A program made the translations under genes and the position numbers. The notes beneath the pieces are model-generated. The model made no database searches. It was not told the DNA's origin and saw only the letters and a program-made list of their open reading frames with translations. Below, piece by piece: positions 7,222 through 14,496 of a DNA stretch of 32,142 bases (positions within the stretch are counted from its first letter, which is position 1; every line of letters starts with the position of its first letter). Source of the DNA: Inconstantimicrobium porci (lineage in GTDB: Bacteria; Bacillota; Clostridia; Clostridiales; Clostridiaceae); the NCBI RefSeq assembly GCF_009696465.1, contig NZ_VULX01000031.1, positions 1-32,142 of the forward strand, read 5' to 3'.

Positions 7222-8673
7222 TTAATTATCATTTCTCTTCAATATACCTACCGCAACACCTAATATGTTTACGTTTCTATCTTTTATCTTTATGGGACTG
7301 TATTTTTCATTTTCCGGCATTAAACATGGCTCATTATAAAACTTAAGTCTCTTAAGCGTAGCACTTCCGTCAATATCAGCTGCTACAATATCATTATGAT
7401 CTGCATAGTTCTGTCTTTTAATAAGTATAAAATCGCCATCTATAATATTAGCATTTTTCATACTATCTCCTTTTACATGAAGCAGAAACATATTTTTCTC
7501 GTCCTTTAGGCAAACATTAGGAAACTTAAATGTGCTTTCCATCTGTGAATTAATTAAAATAGGCTCACCAGCAGCGATATCAGAGAACACAGGTACACTT
7601 ATCTGTTCATTTTGCTCATATATAATACTATCTGCATCTTCATCATTCTTGTCATATACCATTATTTCATCATCATAAGAAGCTGTATCTCTCTTAAAAT
7701 CAATTACTTTATTATGTTTCAAGTCAACAAATTCATATTTTGCAATTGTATCCTTGTTTTTGTTGATGCTTGTAACTTCTCCCTTAAAATTAAATGTTCT
7801 GATTTTATCTTCTTCATCAAATAGAGTCTTTATATTGATGCCCTTCTTAAGATATGCATTGCTATAATCCATCCTGTCATTATTAACTATACAAATAAAA
7901 TTTGAATAAGGTTTATTGTCATATAATTTTCTTAAAAACTTTATTTCACCCTTCTTCATTCTTTCACAATCATCTACTATAATATGTACAGCTCCCTCTC
8001 TATACTTTGAAAGACTCTTAATTGCATATAACACATAATCATACTCATCCATTAGTCCGTCATAAGACAACAAATCAGTATAGTTACATGATATGTTATA
8101 TAGTGCACGTCTAGAATCAGAGTTCTTCTTTATCCTTTTACCTCTGCCTTTTCGATTAATATTAAGGTATTCATCCTCATCAAGTGCACATGATTTTATC
8201 CAGTTAACTTCATCTAGGACAAATTCAATTGGAAGCTTTTTTATCAGCTTAGATTTTTTATATTTTTCGATGGCTACACTTAAAGCTATTTCAAGTCGTT
8301 CCATCTTTTCTTCTTCTGATGCTGTCTTAAGACACATTCTCTTATCTTTTATATAAGCTTTAGCATACATTTCAATAATTTCGTTAATTGAGGTCATATG
8401 TACTCTGTCAGTGCTGTCTGAAAATAATGTCATGTACTTATATTTATTTTCCTTACTGATGTTTTTATAAAGGCCACCTGCATTTATACAGCTTTTTTCA
8501 TCACCGCATACATAGATAATTTTATCATTATCAAAAAGACAGTATTCATTTTCAAGTAACACAGCCTTATTTAATGCTGCAGTAGTCTTTCCTGTTTTTA
8601 TATTTCCTTTAATGACCTGAAATCCCATATGCTTATTTTTCATGAATCTCAACTGACTTTTTTGAAGTTCCAT
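7222..8673 (-). CDS. SF1 (UvrD-like) ATPase fused to a LexA/S24 self-cleaving domain
   Basis: A 483-residue two-part protein. Residues 1-290 look like domains 1A and 1B of UvrD/AddA-type helicases: a Q-motif-like QLRFM (7-11), Walker A GNIKTGKTT (23-31), a 1B segment (EVNWIKSCALDEDEYLNINR, then GRGKR), and motif II VDDCERM (233-239) where UvrD has VDExQD. Helicase motifs IV-VI (domain 2A) are absent. Residues 355-483 are a LexA-type S24 peptidase: the cleavage site IAAGEP (A368-G369), the nucleophile Ser404 in VKGDSM, and the general-base Lys441 in ATLKRL. No helix-turn-helix is visible. The gene starts 15 nt after the degenerate M28 gene. A damage- or ssDNA-triggered self-cleaving switch is my inference. 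Both halves look intact, except that the SF1 motif III is degenerate (IVNNDRM). Confidence 0.85.
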   Translation of the reverse strand: MELQKSQLRFMKNKHMGFQVIKGNIKTGKTTAALNKAVLLENEYCLFDNDKIIYVCGDEKSCINAGGLYKNISKENKYKYMTLFSDSTDRVHMTSINEIIEMYAKAYIKDKRMCLKTASEEEKMERLEIALSVAIEKYKKSKLIKKLPIEFVLDEVNWIKSCALDEDEYLNINRKGRGKRIKKNSDSRRALYNISCNYTDLLSYDGLMDEYDYVLYAIKSLSKYREGAVHIIVDDCERMKKGEIKFLRKLYDNKPYSNFICIVNNDRMDYSNAYLKKGINIKTLFDEEDKIRTFNFKGEVTSINKNKDTIAKYEFVDLKHNKVIDFKRDTASYDDEIMVYDKNDEDADSIIYEQNEQISVPVFSDIAAGEPILINSQMESTFKFPNVCLKDEKNMFLLHVKGDSMKNANIIDGDFILIKRQNYADHNDIVAADIDGSATLKRLKFYNEPCLMPENEKYSPIKIKDRNVNILGVAVGILKRNDN

Positions 8674-8688
8674 ATTTCCACCACTTTT

Positions 8689-9645
8689 CTAATAATTCAA
8701 CACAGCACCTGTCAAATTATTCATAACCTGTGCCATGTATTTATAATTAATTTTTTCCTTTGTATCTTCTTTTGTATTTATATCATCACTTCTGTATATA
8801 CCTGTATCTGTTAATATTACAGCATTATAATTATTTTCCCAGAATAACTTTGCAGCTGACTTCTGCTTTTCTAGCACAATATTTGATGTCTTTGTCAACA
8901 CTGGAAAGTTAGATATTTTCTTCATACCTCCAGATATATCATTATTTAAAGATGCAGAATTTTTATCACTAATTACAGCAACATAATTTCCCCTGTTAGG
9001 ATTATTTATTCCGTTAAAAGGATATCTCTGAGTAAGAATTTCTTCACTATATCTTCCTATAGAATCTATCACAATTACACCAGCAACTTTTTCATTCTGT
9101 TTTTTTAACTTATCTATATAAACAGAACTTCCAGGGAATTCTGAGTTTTCCTTGTCTCTCTGCAGATTAACAAATGCAGTAACTTCTATATCTCTGTTGC
9201 TTTCTTTACCCTTCATCTGCTCAGCTATTGAAAGAAGTGCTGTAATACCGCTGTTCTGAGCATCTACTCCCTTTTTTATATTACTGTCATAATTTGTACA
9301 CAATACTATCTTAGAATCTGATTTTTTTGTTCCTTTCTTTCTGCCAATAACATTAGCTACAGTTTTTCCCTGACACTCAAATTCCTGAACTGTCACCTCA
9401 AAACCACATTCTTCTAATTCATTAGCAATGTAGTCTTTTGCTTTATTTAAATTATCTATATTTTTAATATTTCTAATTTCAAGTTCATCCGAAAACTTAT
9501 TAATATTTTTTTCTATACTCTTGTTAATACTTTCATCTGCTGTCCAGACTATATCTTCTTTTTTATAACTCCATCCAAATGTTAATGTTGCAAGTATAAA
9601 CATCAGTGATGCTAAAACAATAACCCAGTTAATCTTTTTCTTCAC
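8689..9645 (-). CDS. Membrane-anchored M28-family peptidase homologue with substituted zinc ligands
   Basis: A 318-residue protein with an N-terminal membrane anchor (about residues 7-24) and an outward M28-fold domain. Alignment by eye to the family motifs: HYDS becomes NYDS (Asn118), D of GADDNASG is kept (Asp128 in GVDAQNSG), the EExGLxGS pair becomes EN (Glu166 kept, second Glu to Asn167), D of 'nlDmiG' is kept (Asp194 in VIDSIG), and the final His of 'YHtxxDT' becomes Asn290 (DINTKEDT). Three of five zinc ligands are thus Asn, so peptidase activity is doubtful. The start is GTG 9645, preceded at proper spacing by GGGGAGA; the frame extends to TTG 9705 but that region holds an operator-like palindrome. 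It is translationally close (15 nt) to the ATPase/LexA-like gene, which suggests a shared role. Confidence 0.75.
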   Translation of the reverse strand: MKKKINWVIVLASLMFILATLTFGWSYKKEDIVWTADESINKSIEKNINKFSDELEIRNIKNIDNLNKAKDYIANELEECGFEVTVQEFECQGKTVANVIGRKKGTKKSDSKIVLCTNYDSNIKKGVDAQNSGITALLSIAEQMKGKESNRDIEVTAFVNLQRDKENSEFPGSSVYIDKLKKQNEKVAGVIVIDSIGRYSEEILTQRYPFNGINNPNRGNYVAVISDKNSASLNNDISGGMKKISNFPVLTKTSNIVLEKQKSAAKLFWENNYNAVILTDTGIYRSDDINTKEDTKEKINYKYMAQVMNNLTGAVLNY

Positions 9646-9678
9646 TTTATCTCTCCCCAAACAAACTAAATTAAGGAT

Positions 9679-9697
9679 GAAAGTGTAATACACTTTC
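9679..9697. promoter_or_regulatory. 19-bp perfect palindrome, operator candidate
   Basis: GAAAGTGTAATACACTTTC is a perfect 9-1-9 inverted repeat. It lies between the terminator of the GmrSD-like gene (9707-9749) and the GTG start at 9645, so the promoter of the M28-ATPase/LexA operon must lie in the same 60 bp. A TTTATT-16-TACACT promoter overlapping the palindrome is possible but weak. Confidence 0.65.
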
Positions 9698-9706
9698 CAA
9701 TGCAAT

Positions 9707-9749
9707 AAAAAATGCTTAATAGCATTATACCATAAATGCTATTAAGCAT
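9707..9749 (-). terminator. Rho-independent terminator after the GmrSD-like gene
   Basis: ATGCTTAATAGCAT (9712-9725) and ATGCTATTAAGCAT (9736-9749) form a perfect 14-bp stem with a 10-nt loop, followed on the minus strand by six T. It isolates the M28 operon from the upstream gene. Confidence 0.9.
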
Positions 9750-9813
9750 GTTTATTTTTATATTATCTTTATATTTTATTAAGACATTTTTAAGCTATTC
9801 ATTTTAATTTATC

Positions 9814-11559
9814 TTAGAACTTTGTAAATAACTGCTTGCATCTTTCCGTCAAATCTTTTTGTCTATTCTTCATATTTTCCATGTTCCAGTCTGAAAGTAT
9901 TGCAATTTCTTTAGTTATATTGAAATCGCCTTTTTTAAGAATGTACGAAGACATCTTTTCAGCAAATGCCTTATTATTAGACTTTGTGCTCTTAGTTCCT
10001 GAAATTAAAATAAGATTTCCAAGCCTGTTTGCATAATTTCTTCTCTGTTCATTTGAAAAGTTAGTTGTCCAATAAACGTCCTTTGCATTTCTAGGAAGAA
10101 TATGTTCAAGCATTATCTTATCACTGTATGAAACTTCCTTATCTCTTGACATTTCCATATCTAGTCTTATAAGGATATACTTAGGAACCATCATTCTGCC
10201 CTTACTGTAGAATTCTATGTCATTTAATGAATTCTCAAAATAAGCAGCTGTTCTGTCTATATCACTTGTGAATATATCAGCTTTCTTAACATCTAAGCCA
10301 TTATCACAGTTATCTATAGCATCGATAATCTTATAAACTCTTGTAAGTCTGTCAGCAAATGAATTACCATTCACCCAGTCAATTACTATTCTCTTTTCAA
10401 GAGCTTTAACGAATTCTAAAGTCATAGAATCATCATTAAACTTCTCAACAAATCTTACTACTGCAGCCATCCACTCATCATAAGGAAGAAATCTTCTCAT
10501 AATAGTAATAAGATTCTTATAATAAATATCATCAGCTTTGTTTCCTGTGTTTATTGAAGCATCTAAAATGTAAGAAGAATATATTTCTTTAACACTGTGA
10601 ATGTGTTCAACAAATTTTATTCCTCTGTACTCTGGATCATTTACAAAGATATTCTTATTGAATTCTTCAAATACTGTAGTATTGGCTTTCTTCTTAAGCT
10701 TCATAGTTCTGATAAAACCAATAATCATTTCCATGTTATCTTTACCAAGGTCAGCTTCATCAGCCTCCCACATGTCGGCGTATTTAGCTCTTATATCAGA
10801 ACTGATTACTCTAAGGTTTTCACTCTTTAATAAGTCTGAATTAGTAAGAGGAAGACCTCTGGCGTTTATAACATTGAATAATCTGAATGCTGATGTAAAT
10901 GAATCAGTTGTAATTACTACAAGTACGACTTTCTGAAGAAGGTATTTTATAAAGCTATTTATCTTATCTTTTAAAATATTGCCTTCTTCATCCAGGAATT
11001 TCTCCCTAAACACCTCAACTGCAGTTATCATATTTGCTTTTGCTTCTTCAAACTCTGACTTGTCTTCATTTATAAGTTTTAAAGTTCCGCCCATTGATAA
11101 AATATATTCTTTAAAGAAGTCAAGTTCTTTGCCTCTTACTTTAACTCTAAGACTCTCTTTTATCCCTAAAAGTTCATTTGGCTTCTGGTATATAAGTGAT
11201 GAAAGCACTGTCTTATAATCTTCGCTGTCTATCATATCTCTTAGACATGCAATAAGCATAATTATTGACGTTAATCTCTGCTGTCCATCAATAACATCAT
11301 ACAGCCCCCAGCCATCATCCTTAAACTCTTTTGAACATAATACAATACTTCCTATAAAATATGGCTCATATGATTCAAAAGTATCACCAAATTCATTTCT
11401 ATTTAATTCTATTGATTCTTCAATATCATCAACAAGCTGGTTTAAATTCTCTCTATTCCATGAATAAGCTCTTTGATAATCTGGAATTTCAAAAAGAAAC
11501 TTATCACTAAATAAATCTTTTATATAGTATTCCTTTGCCTTTATCTTTTCTGTGAACAA
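9814..11559 (-). CDS. GmrSD-like type IV restriction / DUF262-DUF1524 protein
   Basis: A 581-residue single-chain protein of the GmrS-GmrD type. The N-terminal DUF262 (ParB/Srx-like, NTP-using) half has IPDYQRAYSWN (25-35) and the DGQQRLTS motif (91-98). The C-terminal DUF1524 half has the His-Me nuclease core LEHILPRN (His486) followed by NRLGNLILI. Known relatives are modification-dependent DNA endonucleases that attack phage DNA carrying modified bases. No methyltransferase or other restriction subunit is nearby, so it would work alone. The frame opens at TTG 11565, only 2 nt from AGGAGG; TTG 11559 has 8-nt spacing and is preferred. It follows the MutS-like gene by about 65 nt and ends at a strong terminator. 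Whether it targets DNA is inferred from family. Confidence 0.85.
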   Translation of the reverse strand: MFTEKIKAKEYYIKDLFSDKFLFEIPDYQRAYSWNRENLNQLVDDIEESIELNRNEFGDTFESYEPYFIGSIVLCSKEFKDDGWGLYDVIDGQQRLTSIIMLIACLRDMIDSEDYKTVLSSLIYQKPNELLGIKESLRVKVRGKELDFFKEYILSMGGTLKLINEDKSEFEEAKANMITAVEVFREKFLDEEGNILKDKINSFIKYLLQKVVLVVITTDSFTSAFRLFNVINARGLPLTNSDLLKSENLRVISSDIRAKYADMWEADEADLGKDNMEMIIGFIRTMKLKKKANTTVFEEFNKNIFVNDPEYRGIKFVEHIHSVKEIYSSYILDASINTGNKADDIYYKNLITIMRRFLPYDEWMAAVVRFVEKFNDDSMTLEFVKALEKRIVIDWVNGNSFADRLTRVYKIIDAIDNCDNGLDVKKADIFTSDIDRTAAYFENSLNDIEFYSKGRMMVPKYILIRLDMEMSRDKEVSYSDKIMLEHILPRNAKDVYWTTNFSNEQRRNYANRLGNLILISGTKSTKSNNKAFAEKMSSYILKKGDFNITKEIAILSDWNMENMKNRQKDLTERCKQLFTKF

Positions 11560-11626
11560 AGCCAATTCCTCCTAACATAAAAACTCTTCATATTATATCA
11601 AGAAATCAAATATTTGTCTAAAACTT

Positions 11627-13261
11627 TTAAATGTCAATTCCAGCCATTCTCATAAGGTATACAGCATTTCTTGTAGTTGACTTTCCTCTTCTAAGCTTAT
11701 AGTCAAACTTAATTTCATTGTTATCGTAATGTTCCTTGAAATGATAATTTGATACTCTGCTGTTTGTTTCCTCAAGATCACAAAGTTCAAGATCATGTGT
11801 TGAAAGCAGTCCCAAGCATGGCTTTTTTGAAAGCTGATTTAAAAGTATCTCTGCACCTGTATGCCTATCCATAGAGTTTGTGCCCTTGAAAAGCTCATCA
11901 AGAAGGAAAAATACCTTTTCATTATTCTTTACAGCATTCATCAGGATTTTAACCCTTAAGATTTCAGCATAGAATGACGATACATTTTCTTCAAGATTAT
12001 CACCAATTCTCATGCATGTATAAATGTGCAGGATTGGTGTATTAAACTTCTTTGCATATACTGGCGATCCCAGGTAGCTTAACACCATATTAATACCTAT
12101 TGTCCTTAAGAAAGTACTTTTTCCAGACATATTTGATCCTGTAATTAGTATAATACTCTTGCTTCTCTCAAGACTAAAACTATTGCTGACAGCCCTTTCC
12201 CCTATAAGAGGATGCGCTATATTTTCAGCACTTATTGTAAGACTTTGTTCAATATGTGGATATGAATATTCTTCATGATCACAACCAATGTTTGAAATAC
12301 TGCTAAATGCTTCAAAATCGCCAATAGTATCAAACCATTCTTCAATATGGCTGCCATACTTTCTTCTCCATAACTCTAGTCTATATATTAGGTGATAATC
12401 CCATAAAAGTAGAATATTAATCAGAAAATATATCATATTGCTTCTATCACTAATCTTAGTACATATATCTGACAGTTCATTCATGGCATCACTTGCTTTA
12501 ATATTATTTTTGTTCAGTCTATTCTTTAAATTGTTTGTCTCACTACTTACGAATGTCTCATTATCAATTATTCTTATGATTTTAAAATACTTGACAATGT
12601 TGTACTTAATCTCGTAGATGGTATTTAAAGCTTCTGCCATATCATTCTTTCCCAGTCTTAAAACAACTATATTTAACAATATCATAGCAAAAGGTATAAC
12701 CTTAGAAATCGCATATGTTGTAAAATAGATTATTATTGAGGCAATAAGCACAAGCGGACATAATATTGATATTATCTTCATATAAGGTCTTGTAAGTTTT
12801 TCATTCTTCCCTTTTGCCCATTCTATAAACTCACTTGGATCTCCCTTGCCCTTATTATCAAAACTACCTTCTATCTCCATATTTTGTCTAAAATCCACTT
12901 TAGAAGCAAGTTCTTTTACAATAGACTGCCTTACATTTATTTCTTCTTTCTGAGGCAGCTTATTCATTAACAGCATATCACTTAATTTTTTTCTACCAAA
13001 GCTTGTTGTTGTGCTGTTTATAAGCTGAAACAATGAGTTCTTTCCAAATATATCAAGATCATCTGCAAATGGATGATCAGTGTTAAGATATTCGCTTCCA
13101 GTATCCTCAAACTTCTTCCATCCTCCATCAAGTCTATCCTGAGATTTTTTATTAACTTTTATATAACACTGTTTTTTCCTTACTTCGTTTAATGTTTTAG
13201 AATGAACTAAAGCAGTGATAATAAATACTGCTAATGAAGTAATAATTACAGCTACCGCCAT
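11627..13261 (-). CDS. Membrane-associated MutS-family ATPase (5' end frameshifted)
   Basis: The readable in-frame part is 544 residues. Hydrophobic stretches at about 1-20 and 163-202 suggest membrane insertion, and the C-terminal third is a MutS-type ABC ATPase: Walker A GSNMSGKST (375-383), the 'SSFYAE' signature region (428-433), Walker B FFLLDELFKGTNS (451-463), and STHD (487-490). The mismatch-recognition and connector domains of true MutS are missing, so it is not classical mismatch repair. The Met at 13261 has no ribosome binding site. A better start, ATG 13422 after TTGGAGAG, opens a frame whose hydrophobic sequence runs into this one if a single T is added to a T6 run (13302-13307). 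The intact gene would then encode 598 residues. Confidence 0.85.
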   Translation of the reverse strand: MAVAVIITSLAVFIITALVHSKTLNEVRKKQCYIKVNKKSQDRLDGGWKKFEDTGSEYLNTDHPFADDLDIFGKNSLFQLINSTTTSFGRKKLSDMLLMNKLPQKEEINVRQSIVKELASKVDFRQNMEIEGSFDNKGKGDPSEFIEWAKGKNEKLTRPYMKIISILCPLVLIASIIIYFTTYAISKVIPFAMILLNIVVLRLGKNDMAEALNTIYEIKYNIVKYFKIIRIIDNETFVSSETNNLKNRLNKNNIKASDAMNELSDICTKISDRSNMIYFLINILLLWDYHLIYRLELWRRKYGSHIEEWFDTIGDFEAFSSISNIGCDHEEYSYPHIEQSLTISAENIAHPLIGERAVSNSFSLERSKSIILITGSNMSGKSTFLRTIGINMVLSYLGSPVYAKKFNTPILHIYTCMRIGDNLEENVSSFYAEILRVKILMNAVKNNEKVFFLLDELFKGTNSMDRHTGAEILLNQLSKKPCLGLLSTHDLELCDLEETNSRVSNYHFKEHYDNNEIKFDYKLRRGKSTTRNAVYLMRMAGIDI

Positions 13262-13299
13262 TACATTACTATTTTTCTTATATGAGATATATAATCCTG

Positions 13300-13422
13300 C
13301 TAAAAAAGCACAGCTATAAGAAGACGAACAGCACTTAAAACATTAGCTTTTTTATTTAGTTCACTTATTTCATCACTGCATTTTTTAATTCTATTTTCAT
13401 AAAATTCCTTTTTTCCTTCCAT
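13300..13422 (-). pseudogene. Out-of-frame 5' segment of the MutS-like gene
   Basis: ATG 13422, with GGAGAG about 9 nt upstream, encodes 40 residues (MEGKKEFYENRIKKCSDEIS, then a helix ending IAVLF) and stops at TAG 13300-13302. Adding one T to the adjacent T6 run gives VLFLAGLYISYKKNSNVMAV, joining smoothly to the MutS-like frame and completing a transmembrane helix. It is either a real or sequencing frameshift, or a slippage site. Confidence 0.75.
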
Positions 13423-13471
13423 ATAACATCACTCTCCAATAAAGTATTGCCCATATATATATTACTATATA

Positions 13472-13849
13472 TTAGGAAATTTTACCAACAACCTCTTCTA
13501 CCTTTTTTTCTGCCTGTTTAATTATATTAATTAAATCATCTGCCTTTAAGTCAAACATAAGTGGTATAGTTTTTATAAAATAATAGTTATTTTCCAGCAA
13601 TACTGTTTCATAGCCATATGTCTCTACATTTATCTCATTAACTCTGCTGACTGCTTTTTCTGCATCATTATCATTAACACTTACGCCAAGAGGGATAAAA
13701 ATCTTTATATGTGAATATTCATAAACAAAAACATTAATCTGTTTTTCCATTTTAAATGCAAACTGATATACATTCTTATCAATTTCTTCTTCTTCAAATT
13801 TTATATTATTATCATTAAGATACTTTGTTAAATCATTATATACGCTCAT
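13472..13849 (-). CDS. YbjN-like small protein (type III secretion chaperone-like fold)
   Basis: A 125-residue protein whose pattern (an N-terminal helix MSVYNDLTKYLNDN, alternating strands such as QFAFKMEKQINVFVYEY and IKIFIPLG, a 'VNEIN' helix and a C-terminal helix) resembles YbjN/T3SS-chaperone-like domains. No catalytic motif or signal peptide is seen. Family members have been called sensory-transduction regulators, but none gives a firm function here. AGGAGA precedes the ATG, and the upstream similar gene ends 11 nt before it, so the two are co-translated. The C-terminal helix is long, charged and partly coiled-coil-like (KQAEKKVEEVV). Confidence 0.6.
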   Translation of the reverse strand: MSVYNDLTKYLNDNNIKFEEEEIDKNVYQFAFKMEKQINVFVYEYSHIKIFIPLGVSVNDNDAEKAVSRVNEINVETYGYETVLLENNYYFIKTIPLMFDLKADDLINIIKQAEKKVEEVVGKIS

Positions 13850-13860
13850 ATTACTTTCTC

Positions 13861-14256
13861 CTATTCTATAACTTCATATATATCCTGAAGATACATCTCA
13901 AGTGTTGATACAAAATCAAGTACAAACTTTTCTAATTTTCTAAAGTTTACTGACTTATCAGTTATGGGAATAATAGTATCAGCAATTATCATATCATCAA
14001 GAGATCTAAATTTAATATAGTTATCTTCCAGACTATTAAGTTCATTTAATACTTCTAAAACTTCAATTTCTTTGCTTTTATCAAATGCAAGAGCATTCAT
14101 AAGCCCTACAGCAATATTCTCATCTTCAAATCTAACATATAATTCATATTTATCTTTGCTATTTCCTTTTATCTGAAGAAATACAGTATCTTCATTTTCT
14201 TTAAATGGTATTTTGTTAATACACATATACTTTATAAATTTATTTTTTAATAACAT
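13861..14256 (-). CDS. YbjN-like small protein, probable paralogue of the next gene
   Basis: A 131-residue protein with the same layout as its downstream neighbour: starting helix (KFIKYMCINKI), paired strands (TVFLQIKGNSKDKYELYVRF), a middle helix with LEVLNELNS, strand YIKFRSL and a long C-terminal helix. I read the two as a divergent tandem duplication; identity is low and this was not aligned by program. GAGGTGG precedes the ATG. A strong T-tailed hairpin ends only about 20 nt upstream of the start codon, so expression either comes from a promoter overlapping that hairpin or depends on read-through. Confidence 0.55.
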   Translation of the reverse strand: MLLKNKFIKYMCINKIPFKENEDTVFLQIKGNSKDKYELYVRFEDENIAVGLMNALAFDKSKEIEVLEVLNELNSLEDNYIKFRSLDDMIIADTIIPITDKSVNFRKLEKFVLDFVSTLEMYLQDIYEVIE

Positions 14257-14276
14257 GATTCCACCTCAATTTTATG

Positions 14277-14336
14277 AAAAAAAATATAGTATAGTTTATG
14301 GATTAATGTTAAAACTTAAATCCTAACCATACTATA
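14277..14336 (-). terminator. Long T-tailed hairpin between znuA-like gene and YbjN-like gene
   Basis: On the minus strand an imperfect stem pairs the region 14319-14336 with 14285-14304 (AATCC..ATACTATA against TATAGTATAG..GGATT) and is followed by eight T. It is 160 nt past the znuA-like stop and directly before the ribosome binding site of the next gene. It may act as terminator or attenuator. Confidence 0.7.
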
Positions 14337-14435
14337 CATATTACATATATTCTATACAAAATAAAAGTATATTTTAATTTATCTAGAAATTGCAGTTATT
14401 AATTCACTTTCAGTCTTTTGTGGTCTTAGGATTTT

Positions 14436-14490
14436 AAGACCTTTGCAGAGCTAACCTTACGCCTGCCCACGGAAAATCGAAAGAGATCTT
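14436..14490. repeat. Conserved hairpin repeat, copy 2
   Basis: A 55-nt copy of the element at 3709-3764: same ends (AAGACCT...ATCTT, 9 bp with one mismatch) and the same internal blocks TGCAGAGC, CACGGA and ATCGAAA. It begins 6 nt after the stop of the minus-strand ZnuA-like gene, the same position relative to a stop codon as copy 1. Confidence 0.6.
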
Positions 14491-14496
14491 AAAATA

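Noticed and set aside
9646-9705. Extended N-terminus of the M28-like protein
   Set aside because: The segment overlaps the 19-bp palindrome, has no ribosome binding site, and GTG 9645 with GGGGAGA gives a normal signal-anchor start.
12200-13261. True MutS or MutS2 mismatch-repair gene
   Set aside because: The mismatch-recognition domain and Smr domain are absent and the protein has membrane segments; only the ATPase domain is MutS-type.
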